DNA of 64,000 nt. Source: PUPG01 sp031323845. Lineage in GTDB: Bacteria > Bacteroidota > Bacteroidia > Bacteroidales > UBA7960. This document shows, in pieces, positions 24,485 to 33,654 of the stretch; position 1 is the stretch's first letter; each line of letters opens with the position of its first letter. Location of the stretch: assembly GCA_031323845.1 (NCBI GenBank), contig JAVIYP010000009.1:4855-68854 (forward strand), given 5' to 3'. A model generated the notes under the pieces. That model was not told the DNA's origin. It made no database searches and saw nothing but the letters and a program-made list of their open reading frames with translations. The translations under genes were made by a program, and so were the position numbers.

Positions 24485-27124
24485 ATGAAAACAGCCATCA
24501 GGATTCCTTCAGCACTTTTACTGATTTTGTTCATGCTGCCCTTGAGCATGGTGGGACAGACTTTTGAAGAATATGTCAGACAGCGGGAAGCTGAATTCCA
24601 GCAATTCAAGCGGGAGTATGAGGAGTTTATCCAGCAGATGCAGCAGCAGTATGAGGATTATGTTATCCGGCGCGACCAGGAGTTTACCGAATACCTGAAC
24701 CAGCGCTGGGAAGAATACCAGGTATTCACGGGGGCCATAAAGGAAGAAAAGCCTAAGCCGGCTGTCATGCCTGCACATGATCCCTCAATGACACCTGAGG
24801 TTCCACGTACGCTTCCGGCACAAGCCCCCGATCCGGAAATAACGGCAAGACCTCCGGCTACCCCTGATCTGCCGGCTATTCAGAAGCCTGAACCGGAACG
24901 TTTTCCGACGCGATCGCTGAGTTTTATGTTTTATGGCAATCGTATTTCGCTGACCTATGATCCGGCTATGTTTGTGCAGATCCCGATGACCATCGACAAT
25001 GAATCCATAAGCCAGTTCTGGAGCAATGTCAGCGGCACCAACTATAACCACCTGGTGAACCAGCTGGGTGATTACAGCCGTCAGATGAACTTGAACGATT
25101 GGGGATACTATCTGCTGGTTAAAAATTTTTCTGACGAGTTGTTCAGCCGCTCGCCCAACGGGGCCACCCTGATGGCCTGGTTTCTCATGAACCGGTCGGG
25201 CTATCGCGCCAAAGCTGCCTATTATAACAACCGGGCCATGCTGATGCTGCCCTCTATGCACGAAATTTATGAAGTGCCTTTCCAGGTATTCGACGGCATA
25301 CGGTTTTACCTGGTGCAGGGAGATGCTCCGCAACTCTACACCTACGAAAACGACTTTCCGGATGCTCCAAGAGTCATGGATATGACCATCCAAAGTCCAC
25401 TGAACCTGGGTGATGCCGTAGCCCGGAGAAATGTTTCCTTTGAATTTGGCGGAGAAACCTACGATCTGAGCTTTGAGTACTGTCGCAACACCATTGACTT
25501 TTATGCAGATTACCCACAGTCTCAGATACATGTTTACTTTGACTCTGCAGTGTCGCCACTGGCCCAGGAATCGCTTGCCGAAAACCTGATGCCCCTGATC
25601 CATGAAAGGGATGAACTATCGGCAGCCAGCCTGCTACTGAGGTTCACACAAACTGCCTTTGACTATAAAACCGATGACGAGCAATTTGGCTATGAGAAAT
25701 TCTTCTTTGCCGAGGAAGTCCTGCACTATCCCTATTCAGACTGTGAAGACAGATCGGTGCTGTTTGCTTACCTTGTCAGGGAATTGCTGAATCTGAAGGT
25801 TATCGGACTGGAATATTACGATCATATTGCCACAGCCGTGAATTATTCCGTTGACCCCGGTGGAGATTACATCATGTTCAATGATGAAAAGTACACCGTT
25901 AGTGATCCGACCTTCATCAATGCCCCCATCGGAATGACTATGCCCAAGTATGCTGATGTAACTGCTGTTGTTATTGAAATTGATGACAGCCAGCACTACG
26001 GTGATCTGGCCAGCCGGATCTGGGAAAAAATTTATGCTGCCGGAGGACATCGGGGAGGAAATCGTAACGACATGGTTTTCGACAGCATGGGAAATGCTTA
26101 TGCAACGGGGTTTTTCCGTGGGAGTGCTCAGTTTGGAAATACCCGGTTACGTTCAATGAATGAATCCAACGGTGCGTTTCTTGTGAAATACGGCTTTGAT
26201 GGCACCCTGAAATGGGCCAGGCAGCCCGACAGGCAATTCAACACCACCGCTTACCATCTGGCGCTGGATCATGATAACAACGTTTATTTCTCAGGAACCT
26301 ATAACGATCAGATCACATTCAGAAATACCACACTGACCGCACATGAGCAGGCAGACGTGTTCCTTGCCAAATACTCTTCCGACGGTGACTTTTTATGGGC
26401 TGAGAAAGCAGGTGTCGACACCCTCAACACAGCAACGCAATACATGTTTGTAGCCCGGTACAACCAAAGGGGCAGACACCTGGGAACAGACGTTTATATG
26501 GAAAATCCCGACTATAACGGCTATGGTATAAGCATTGGCACTGACGGCACCGTTTTTCTCGCAGGATCATCGTTTGCAAATACAGGCCTCAGTGTTGCCT
26601 CTATGGCCTTCGAAACCGCCGAGACCTTCGACCCGATCAGGAGCCTTAAGGAAGAGAACGACAGACTGATCGCAGAGGACTATGACAGGGCTATCGCCGG
26701 TCTGTTCGCCGCCATCAATCTCATAAAGCTAAACAACGTGGTGATTCCGGGAACCGCCGCCCAGCAAGCGCTCGACAGGTACAATCCGGGCTTCAAAAGA
26801 AGGGCCCCAACGGTATATAATGCCATAGCCAATATCAATTTCCTGAAAAATGACCAGGGTGTTGTGCTCATTACCACCGAAGGTGGCGGCAACATAACCA
26901 TTGATTACCTGCGTATCCGGAACAACGCTTCCATAAAGGTTACCGAGTTCAGCAATGGAAATACTCAACTGGATGTACTTTCCGGACTCCAGGTGGGCAG
27001 GGCCTTTGTTTGGTACGACCTGAATTTCGTCCGGCTGCTCAGGCATAGCGGAGACCTGCTCTTTGACTTCTCCAGGAACAATACGCAGCGAACCTTCAAC
27101 CTGGAAAAGGATATTTTTTATTGA
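24485..27124 (+). CDS. Large exported protein with coiled coil, transglutaminase-like triad and propeller-like repeats
   Basis: An 879-residue protein. A signal peptide (about 1-25, ending SMVGQ) is followed by a Gln/Glu/Tyr-rich coiled coil (about 26-80) and a Pro-rich linker (about 85-140). The central region carries a transglutaminase-like core: C420 in YSDCEDRS, H447 in YYDHIATAV and D474 in VSDPTF, spaced 27 and 27 residues. This Cys-His-Asp set is typical of papain-like/transglutaminase proteases and crosslinkers. After it come at least two repeats of the kind seen in SBBP beta-propellers (GNAYATGFFRGSAQFGN, NNVYFSGTYNDQITFRN). The C-terminal part has no clear match. Nothing shows whether the core is active. 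It is the last gene of the cluster that starts at 17274. Confidence 0.75.
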   Translation: MKTAIRIPSALLLILFMLPLSMVGQTFEEYVRQREAEFQQFKREYEEFIQQMQQQYEDYVIRRDQEFTEYLNQRWEEYQVFTGAIKEEKPKPAVMPAHDPSMTPEVPRTLPAQAPDPEITARPPATPDLPAIQKPEPERFPTRSLSFMFYGNRISLTYDPAMFVQIPMTIDNESISQFWSNVSGTNYNHLVNQLGDYSRQMNLNDWGYYLLVKNFSDELFSRSPNGATLMAWFLMNRSGYRAKAAYYNNRAMLMLPSMHEIYEVPFQVFDGIRFYLVQGDAPQLYTYENDFPDAPRVMDMTIQSPLNLGDAVARRNVSFEFGGETYDLSFEYCRNTIDFYADYPQSQIHVYFDSAVSPLAQESLAENLMPLIHERDELSAASLLLRFTQTAFDYKTDDEQFGYEKFFFAEEVLHYPYSDCEDRSVLFAYLVRELLNLKVIGLEYYDHIATAVNYSVDPGGDYIMFNDEKYTVSDPTFINAPIGMTMPKYADVTAVVIEIDDSQHYGDLASRIWEKIYAAGGHRGGNRNDMVFDSMGNAYATGFFRGSAQFGNTRLRSMNESNGAFLVKYGFDGTLKWARQPDRQFNTTAYHLALDHDNNVYFSGTYNDQITFRNTTLTAHEQADVFLAKYSSDGDFLWAEKAGVDTLNTATQYMFVARYNQRGRHLGTDVYMENPDYNGYGISIGTDGTVFLAGSSFANTGLSVASMAFETAETFDPIRSLKEENDRLIAEDYDRAIAGLFAAINLIKLNNVVIPGTAAQQALDRYNPGFKRRAPTVYNAIANINFLKNDQGVVLITTEGGGNITIDYLRIRNNASIKVTEFSNGNTQLDVLSGLQVGRAFVWYDLNFVRLLRHSGDLLFDFSRNNTQRTFNLEKDIFY

Positions 27125-27282
27125 TGCACTGAGAGAAACGCTTTTTCGTTACTCATGCCATGCTGAATCAGGCATGCTGAAGCTCCATTGTCCGCAGCGA
27201 TCTCCGCTTCCGGATCAGTCCGTTATCCCCAAAAAACTAATCACAAAAAATGAAGAAGACGTTAACTTTTAAATAAAAAACA

Positions 27283-27290
27283 TACCTTTG
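27283..27290 (+). promoter_or_regulatory. Candidate -7 box of the cobalamin operon
   Basis: TACCTTTG, immediately upstream of the cobalamin riboswitch, so the transcript would begin at about its first base. Confidence 0.5.
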
Positions 27291-27295
27291 CAGCG

Positions 27296-27466
27296 TATCC
27301 GGTTCTTTGCAGATTAAAAGGGAATCTGGTGAAAATCCAGAACTATCCCCGTAGCTGTAATCCCGACGCAAGATATTTCTTGCATCACGTTTCCTGCATT
27401 GACCCACTGTCCGGTTCGAACGGATGGGAAGGGGCGGGAAGCCGGGAAAGTCAGAAGACCTGCCGT
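27296..27466 (+). ncRNA. Cobalamin riboswitch
   Basis: Adenosylcobalamin-sensing leader RNA. The sequence shows the conserved core in order: GGGAATCTGGTGAAAATCC, then the strand CCCCGTAGCTGTAAT, and finally the B12 box AGCCGGGAAAG with TCAGAAGACCTGCC (27440-27464). It lies 118 bp upstream of the ATG of the first operon gene. A terminator or sequestering hairpin in 27467-27584 could not be resolved by eye. High cobalamin should lower expression of the downstream uptake genes. Confidence 0.95.
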
Positions 27467-27584
27467 ATACAACTAATTTCGTAGCTTTCGGGCGAAAAGC
27501 GACAGATTGTACTCCTCTGAAGGATTCCTCTCTGATTTTTTCTATCCCGCGGGTTACCATTTGTTTCACGTAACATTTTTTTAA

Positions 27585-30320
27585 ATGAATGGTATTTCTC
27601 GTTTATTCGGAACTTTGTTTCTGGTAGTATGTGTGATGCAGACGGCATTGATTGCCAATACTGCTGCTTCAGCCGTAAACATCGCAAAAACGGCAAAACT
27701 TACCGGCTCCTCCCATGCCAAAACCGGCACCTCCGCCATTATGGCCTGGGAAGATGACGACGACCTGGTGATCGGGCTGGATGCCTTATCGGGCATAGCC
27801 CCTGGTGACATCATGGATGCGGAAGTTGTTGTGAATTCAGAGCCTTCAGTTGCTTCACTGTACATTGACGACCCAATCCTGATCATTTCATTTTTGTCGC
27901 CCGGCCAGACCAATGTGGTATTGATGCTCAACACAGTTCACGGAACCCTGGAAGCCGGCTTCGTTATTGGTGTTGTGCCGCGCATTGAGGGGGATTATAT
28001 CATATCTGATCTCAGCATGCTTGACCTTGCGCCGGAAAGTCATTGGAATGGTTCTGATATGAGCGGCGGTTTTTTTTCCGGATTGTTGTTTTTTCCCAAC
28101 GACTACAATCCCGACTGGGGTGCGTGGAACGGTTGGGCCTATTCCAATATTTCGGACAATGAAACCCCGGGCTGGTTAAATCAATACAGCGCCATTACGG
28201 GATCCGCTATGCTTTCGGAAGAAGGTACGAATGTGAATTATGCCGTTTCCTATGCAGCGGGACAGGGGAGTATGCTTCATTTTGATGGTCCTTCCGCCCA
28301 TGAGCTTAAAGGCATGTACGTCACCAACACCACCTATGCTGCCCTGTCCATGATCTACGGTGACGACTATGCCAAAAAATTCGGCGGACCGGACGGTGAT
28401 GATCCCGACTGGTTCAAATTATCGGTAACTGGCTTCCGTGACGGCCTTCCGGCAGAAACGGTTGAATACTACCTGGCGGATTACAGGTTTTCGGATAACA
28501 GTAAGAACTACGTCATTCAGACATGGCAGTGGCTGGAACTCAGCCAGCTTGGGAAAACAGACAGCCTGCAATTCTCGCTCAGTTCGTCGGATGTGGGCGA
28601 CTGGGGTATGAACACACCGGCCTATTTTGCTGCCGATATGCTGTATGTGGTGCCCGATCTGCCGCCTTATGTCGCCCATCCCATCGAAGCTGTGTATACA
28701 ATCGAGAATGCACCTGATCATGTGCTGGATATCAGCCAGGTGTTCAGTGATCCCGACGACGATGATGCAGACATCCTTATTTCGCTTAAAGAGAATACGA
28801 ACGAACCACTGGTATCGGCAGTTCTTGATGGCAGCCAGCTTCGTCTGGCGTTAACTCCGGACCAATGGGGTGTTGCACGGATTACGCTGGAAGCATGGTC
28901 CAACGGCAAAACCGCTACGGAAGAGTTCCATGTATACGTGGCCAACCAATCGGAGGAGCTGTTTATTCATGAAGTGCTTGCCTATAAGCCTGCTCCCGGC
29001 CAGTTTATCAATAAAGCGCCCTGGGGCTTGCCTTCATCTGCAGCATCAATCATCGGCGGCCTGAACGGCAGTCTCTCGCTGGGGGCCTATGGCGGTTATG
29101 TCGTTTTCCGCTTCAGCGAAGCTGTGATCAATCATCCCGACAATCCTTACGGCATTGATTTTATCATTTTCGGGAATGCCCTTTCGCATTGGTCGGAACC
29201 TGGTGTGGTGTGGGTTATGAAGGATGAAAACGGCAGCGGCAAGCCCGACGGGACGTGGTATCAGCTGGCAGGCAGCGATCATTTCTTTTCATCTGCCTGG
29301 TATGATTATGAGGTAACCTATTTCAATCCCGGCGGCGACACTGCCCAGAATGTACCCTGGCAGGATAACCGCGGAAACCAGGGCGTTGTTGCCGCACATG
29401 CAGGCCACAACCAGTCCTATTATCCTGACCATGAGCTTTTTCCTGATATTGCTCCTGATCAGTACACACTTACGGGCACGCGCCTCGCCGATGCCGTCGA
29501 TATGTCGGTTGCCGGTATGGTGCAGTCACCGCCACGGGCCTTCGGATATGCCGATAACCGGCCGCGCGGTGCGGCCCCCTTTTACAGGCCCGACAACCCC
29601 TACACTCCGGAAACGGAGCATGCAGGTGGCGATGGCTTTGATATCGGCTGGGCCATTGATGAAGAGGGTAACTATGTGGATCTCGATATGATACATTTCA
29701 TCAAAGTGCAAAGCGCAGTGCTGGCAAATGCGGGCTGGATGGGCGAAGTTTCAACCGAAATCACCGGGGCCATTGCGGTACGGGCGGATACAGACATCAG
29801 CGGACCACTGGATATGATCGTGATCAAAGACCTGCCTTCCGAGATAACAACACCTCAGTACCAGCTTGAGGCTTTCGCTTTTCACCGGGGAAGAAAGCAG
29901 CCGGATGCCGCCCTTGAATGGAGTACAGATCTTGAAGGTACCTATATTGATGATCAGATGGTGATGCATCTGCATCAATCCGGTGAACTGACGATCACGG
30001 CCCGACTGGCTCACAATCCAGAAGTTATGGCTATTGCTACCACTTACGTCAATCTTGATGACGACCCCACCCTGGTACACGATGATTTCACGGCAGCACC
30101 GATAATTTATCCCAATCCGGCACGGCATCATCTCCGGATAAAAAACATTACCCATGCCGGGGTTACCGTTTACAGCCTTTCAGGAAAGATGATGATGCAG
30201 TTGCACGATTATGCTCCAGGCAGTGCTGTGGATGTCAGCAAGCTTCCGGCCGGATTGTATGTTGTTGAAGTAAAAAGCGATAACCAAATACACAGGGTGA
30301 GGCTAATAAAAACACGTTAA
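27585..30320 (+). CDS. Cobalamin-regulated surface protein with DUF4465 domain and T9SS sorting tail
   Basis: A 911-residue secreted protein, the first gene behind the riboswitch. Order: signal peptide (about 1-27); a short N-terminal beta region; a DUF4465 domain (about 145-360: LAPESHWNGSDMSGGF, WNGWAYSNISDNETPGW, NQYSA); an Ig/cadherin-like strand domain (about 360-460); a second conserved surface domain (about 462-730: GIDFIIFGNALSHWSEPG, DGTWYQLAGSDHF, GGDGFDIGWAIDEEG). The C-terminal T9SS type A domain (about 840-911) starts YPNPARHHLRIKN and has LPAGLYVVEVKS. DUF4465 and the second domain occur in corrinoid loci of Bacteroidetes, as separate proteins as far as I recall. Its role in capturing or handling corrinoids is inferred from context. 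Confidence 0.85.
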   Translation: MNGISRLFGTLFLVVCVMQTALIANTAASAVNIAKTAKLTGSSHAKTGTSAIMAWEDDDDLVIGLDALSGIAPGDIMDAEVVVNSEPSVASLYIDDPILIISFLSPGQTNVVLMLNTVHGTLEAGFVIGVVPRIEGDYIISDLSMLDLAPESHWNGSDMSGGFFSGLLFFPNDYNPDWGAWNGWAYSNISDNETPGWLNQYSAITGSAMLSEEGTNVNYAVSYAAGQGSMLHFDGPSAHELKGMYVTNTTYAALSMIYGDDYAKKFGGPDGDDPDWFKLSVTGFRDGLPAETVEYYLADYRFSDNSKNYVIQTWQWLELSQLGKTDSLQFSLSSSDVGDWGMNTPAYFAADMLYVVPDLPPYVAHPIEAVYTIENAPDHVLDISQVFSDPDDDDADILISLKENTNEPLVSAVLDGSQLRLALTPDQWGVARITLEAWSNGKTATEEFHVYVANQSEELFIHEVLAYKPAPGQFINKAPWGLPSSAASIIGGLNGSLSLGAYGGYVVFRFSEAVINHPDNPYGIDFIIFGNALSHWSEPGVVWVMKDENGSGKPDGTWYQLAGSDHFFSSAWYDYEVTYFNPGGDTAQNVPWQDNRGNQGVVAAHAGHNQSYYPDHELFPDIAPDQYTLTGTRLADAVDMSVAGMVQSPPRAFGYADNRPRGAAPFYRPDNPYTPETEHAGGDGFDIGWAIDEEGNYVDLDMIHFIKVQSAVLANAGWMGEVSTEITGAIAVRADTDISGPLDMIVIKDLPSEITTPQYQLEAFAFHRGRKQPDAALEWSTDLEGTYIDDQMVMHLHQSGELTITARLAHNPEVMAIATTYVNLDDDPTLVHDDFTAAPIIYPNPARHHLRIKNITHAGVTVYSLSGKMMMQLHDYAPGSAVDVSKLPAGLYVVEVKSDNQIHRVRLIKTR

Positions 30321-30361
30321 GGTATAAGCCAAGTTGTTCCGGGCAAACGAAGGATTACCAG

Positions 30362-32374
30362 ATGATCAGGTTTGTTTACATGTTTAAGTGCTTGCTGGTA
30401 CTGATGCTGGTGCCGCTGGCAAGCTTTGGCGGTGGTATCCGGGATTCTGTTTTTGAGCTTCCACATGTGGAGGTGAGGGCCTACCGGTTTATCTCCGGCG
30501 AAAGCACCGGGGGAAAGCATACCAGGCTTGACTCGCTGTTTCTTAGGCAAAAAAGCCACCTCAGCCTTTCGGAACTGTTGTCGGAAAACACGCCTGTGTT
30601 TATAAAAAGCTATGGAAGGGGCGGCCTGGCAACGGCCTCATTCCGGGGTACATCGGGCACACATACCCGGCTCAACTGGAACGGCATGCCAGCGAACGAC
30701 CCCATGTCGGGGATGGCTGATTTCTCATTGTTTCCTGCCTTTTTGATTGATGAACTGACGTTGCAACACGGCAATGCGTCATTAAGTGCTCAAAGCGGAG
30801 GCCTGGGCGGCACCGTCAACATCCTTAGCCGTCCCGACTGGAACAATAAGCTTGATGTCAGTTATATACAGGGTATTGGCAGCTACAGTACGTTTAATGA
30901 ATACCTGAAGCTGTCCATGGGTAACAAGCTGTTCCAATACCGGCTAAGGGCTTACCATGAACAGTCGGCCAATGATTTCTCATTCATCAACAGGAGCATA
31001 GTACGTTTTGAAAACGGTGCCGTTGTTCACCCGGAAGACAGAAACAAGGGTGCCGATTTCGGCAAGTACGGTCTCTTACAGGAGTTGTATGTACGCCCGG
31101 GAGGTATGCAGACCCTGTCTTTCAGGTGGTGGAGCCAGCATGCATCGAGGGGAATTCCGCGGAGTGTCAGCTATGAGGGGCCTGAAAACGCGATGATAAG
31201 CAGACAAAAGGACACCGATCACCGGCTGGTTGCTGAATACAAACGTTACAGCGAACATGGCAGGCTTCTTTTACGTTCCGGATATGCCGGCAAGCAGATG
31301 ACATATAACCAGATGAGCCTGCAGGACCAGGCGGAAGCACAGCCGGCACTGCATGCTGAGAGCCAAAGCCGGATGTTGTCGAATCATGCGGCCTACAGGC
31401 ACCGTTTCTCAGAATACTTTGTACTTGACAACAGCATTGATGTCCGGCATGACCGGGTTTCCACACTCGACACGGTGATCAATACCGGGTATGACCAACA
31501 ACGCCTCACCTGGTCCTACCTGTTCAGTGCACGGAACCGTTTTTTCAATATATTGGATGTAAGCCTAATGCTCAGGCAGGACTGGATTGATAGCGACCGA
31601 ACACCTCTGATGCCTTTTCTTGGCTTTGATCTTCAGTTAGCGAAAAGAAAGGATTTCGTTTTGCAGGCAAACATGGCACGCAATTACAACCAGGCCAGCC
31701 TGAATGATTTATTCTGGCAGCCCGGCGGAAATCCCGACCTGATGCCTGAGGAGGGGGTTACGGTTGAACTTGGACTCCGGTATTCGGAGCGGTTTAACCG
31801 CCAGTTTTTACGTGGCGGGATAGGTGTGTTCCGTTCCGACATAAACAATTGGATCATCTGGATCCCCTCGCGGGAAGGCTTCTGGAGACCTATGAACATA
31901 AAACGGGTATTGTCGTATGGCATTGAGTCCCATCTGGACGTTGACGGTGCTCTGGGACCGCTGGAATACCGGATGCGTGCCACCTACGCCCTGACAAAAG
32001 CCCTTAATTACGGTGATACAGAGGTCTGGGGTACGAATACCCATGGGAAACAATTGGTTTATGTGCCGGTGCATTCGGGCAATATACTTTTTCATATCGC
32101 CTACAAGAGCTGGTATTTTGGATGGCAGTACAACGCCTACAGTGAGCGGTTTACCACTTCCGGCAACGATGTAAGCCGCCGCGATTGGCTGTATCCATAT
32201 TTTATGAATGATGTGCATGCCGGAAAAAAAATTGATACAAGACTTATGCACATTACTACAGAAGTGAGGGTGCACAACCTGTTTGATGAAACCTATCATA
32301 CGGTACTGTACCGTCCCATGCCTGGCAGAAATTACATGGTTGTGATCACAATAAACAGAAGGATAACAAGTTGA
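30362..32374 (+). CDS. btuB: TonB-dependent outer-membrane receptor, BtuB-like
   Basis: A 670-residue receptor, 42 bp after the surface-protein gene and under the same riboswitch. A signal peptide (about 1-20) is followed by a TonB-box-like stretch (LPHVEVRAY), a plug (about 60-180: GGLATASFRGTSGTHTRLNW, NDPMSGMADFSLFP, LGGTVNI) and a beta-barrel with TonB receptor signatures (RLMHITTEVRVHNLFDETY), ending in VITINRRITS. BtuB imports vitamin B12 and other corrinoids across the outer membrane using TonB energy. The symbol rests on the riboswitch and the neighbouring BtuG-like gene. No BtuFCD inner-membrane transporter lies in the window, so the rest of the path is elsewhere. Confidence 0.9.
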   Translation: MIRFVYMFKCLLVLMLVPLASFGGGIRDSVFELPHVEVRAYRFISGESTGGKHTRLDSLFLRQKSHLSLSELLSENTPVFIKSYGRGGLATASFRGTSGTHTRLNWNGMPANDPMSGMADFSLFPAFLIDELTLQHGNASLSAQSGGLGGTVNILSRPDWNNKLDVSYIQGIGSYSTFNEYLKLSMGNKLFQYRLRAYHEQSANDFSFINRSIVRFENGAVVHPEDRNKGADFGKYGLLQELYVRPGGMQTLSFRWWSQHASRGIPRSVSYEGPENAMISRQKDTDHRLVAEYKRYSEHGRLLLRSGYAGKQMTYNQMSLQDQAEAQPALHAESQSRMLSNHAAYRHRFSEYFVLDNSIDVRHDRVSTLDTVINTGYDQQRLTWSYLFSARNRFFNILDVSLMLRQDWIDSDRTPLMPFLGFDLQLAKRKDFVLQANMARNYNQASLNDLFWQPGGNPDLMPEEGVTVELGLRYSERFNRQFLRGGIGVFRSDINNWIIWIPSREGFWRPMNIKRVLSYGIESHLDVDGALGPLEYRMRATYALTKALNYGDTEVWGTNTHGKQLVYVPVHSGNILFHIAYKSWYFGWQYNAYSERFTTSGNDVSRRDWLYPYFMNDVHAGKKIDTRLMHITTEVRVHNLFDETYHTVLYRPMPGRNYMVVITINRRITS

Positions 32375-32376
32375 AG

Positions 32377-33462
32377 ATGACAAAGATATACGCCATACTG
32401 ATCCTTATTGCCGCAGTTTTTTCAGGTTGTATGGATGATGATGCCCTGTGGAACATTGGCGAGGCCGTGCTTCCGACGCATTCACAGGGTGTTTTCATAG
32501 CAAATGAGGGCAATTTTATGTACGGTAATGCTTCGTTATCCTATTATGATATTGAAGAAAGCACTGTGTATAATGATGTGTTTTTTCAGGCCAATGCCCT
32601 GCCTCTTGGCGATGTTGCCCACTCGATACTGATTCGTGACGAGCTGGGCTATGTGGTGGTGAACAACAGTGGAAGGGTTTACGTCTTTGACATCAATACT
32701 TTTGAACTGAAGGGTAAGATAACCGGATTGACGTCTCCCAGGTACATGCATTTCGTCAACGACCAGAAAGCCTACATCACTGATTTGTATGCCAGGTCAA
32801 TTGCCGTTGTAAATCCGGAAACACTTGAACTTCATGGTGCTATCAACGTCAACAATCCCGAAGGCGGTTTTTACCAGCATTCCACAGAACAGATGGTTCA
32901 GTACGGATCGTATGTTTTTGTTGCCTGCTGGAGCTACGACAGCCATATACTGGTGATTGACAGTGAGCGCGATGAATGGATAGAAACGCTTGAGGTTATG
33001 CCCCAGCCCAACTCCATGGTGCTGGACAAATACGGTAAGCTGTGGGTGCTTTCGGATGGCGGCTTTCCGGGCAGTCCGTACCTTTTTGATAAAGCGGCGC
33101 TGATGCGCATTGATGCCTTAAGCCGCGAAACCGAGCACGTCTTTTATTTTGAGCCCGGCGACAGACCATTGAGCCTGAGTATCAATGCTGCCGGAGACAC
33201 CCTGTACTTCATCAACCACCATGTGTACCGGCATCCGGTGACAGGCAGCGATTCTCCCGGAGTATTTCTTGCCAGCCCCTATGAAACCGGCCATTACGGA
33301 GGATTCTCAGCCATAGGGATTGACCCTGTAACATCTGAGATATATGTTGCCGATGCACTGGATTACGTCCAGCCCGGTTTGGTTTACCGTTTTACGCCAG
33401 AAGCTGAGCCGGTAGACACCTTCAGGGTCGGTATCATACCAGGCGCTTTTGCCTTTAAATAG
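32377..33462 (+). CDS. btuG: BtuG-like seven-bladed propeller lipoprotein (DUF5074/YncE type)
   Basis: Predicted surface lipoprotein: lipobox VFSGC, cysteine near residue 18 of this start. The mature part is propeller-like, beginning with the family phrase ANEGNFMYGNASLSYYD and continuing with repeated blades (GRVYVFDINTFELKGKI, RSIAVVNPETLELHG, KLWVLSDGGFPGSP). In Bacteroides the homologous BtuG caps BtuB and binds B12 with extreme affinity. The match to BtuG is by pattern and locus. An upstream TTG at 32371 overlaps the btuB stop; I use the ATG at 32377. It is probably translationally coupled and is the last gene of the operon. A hairpin without a T-run follows at 33498-33519. Confidence 0.85.
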   Translation: MTKIYAILILIAAVFSGCMDDDALWNIGEAVLPTHSQGVFIANEGNFMYGNASLSYYDIEESTVYNDVFFQANALPLGDVAHSILIRDELGYVVVNNSGRVYVFDINTFELKGKITGLTSPRYMHFVNDQKAYITDLYARSIAVVNPETLELHGAINVNNPEGGFYQHSTEQMVQYGSYVFVACWSYDSHILVIDSERDEWIETLEVMPQPNSMVLDKYGKLWVLSDGGFPGSPYLFDKAALMRIDALSRETEHVFYFEPGDRPLSLSINAAGDTLYFINHHVYRHPVTGSDSPGVFLASPYETGHYGGFSAIGIDPVTSEIYVADALDYVQPGLVYRFTPEAEPVDTFRVGIIPGAFAFK

Positions 33463-33497
33463 CTTGTAATCTCTTACTTACTATAAAGCTGTCCGTG

Positions 33498-33519
33498 AGC
33501 GTACAACACAGTGTGCGCT
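33498..33519 (+). other. Hairpin after the cobalamin operon
   Basis: Eight-bp stem with one G-T pair (AGCGTACA against TGTGCGCT), loop ACACAG, no T-run after it. It may slow RNA decay or aid termination. The gap to 33654 also holds the promoter at 33586-33615. Confidence 0.3.
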
Positions 33520-33585
33520 GGCGAACAATCACAACAATTCCTGCACCTTAGCCTCCGCTACAATGAATTGATTCTTGTTTTATTA

Positions 33586-33615
33586 TTGTTTTTGGCACGA
33601 ATAATGATATCTTTG
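33586..33615 (+). promoter_or_regulatory. Promoter of the FISUMP lipoprotein gene
   Basis: TTG (33586-33588), 19-bp spacer, TATCTTTG (33608-33615): both boxes fit the Bacteroidetes consensus. It lies 39 bp upstream of the ATG at 33655. Confidence 0.6.
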
Positions 33616-33654
33616 ACCATGTTAAGTTAAACAAATGAAAAGAATACCGTTGTC

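Noticed and set aside
24785..25603. 272-codon minus-strand open frame
   Set aside because: Antisense shadow of the 879-residue gene; composition His/Val/Gln-rich as expected for a shadow.
27408..27424. GGTTCGAAC resembling a tRNA T-loop
   Set aside because: Lies within the cobalamin riboswitch; no cloverleaf around it.
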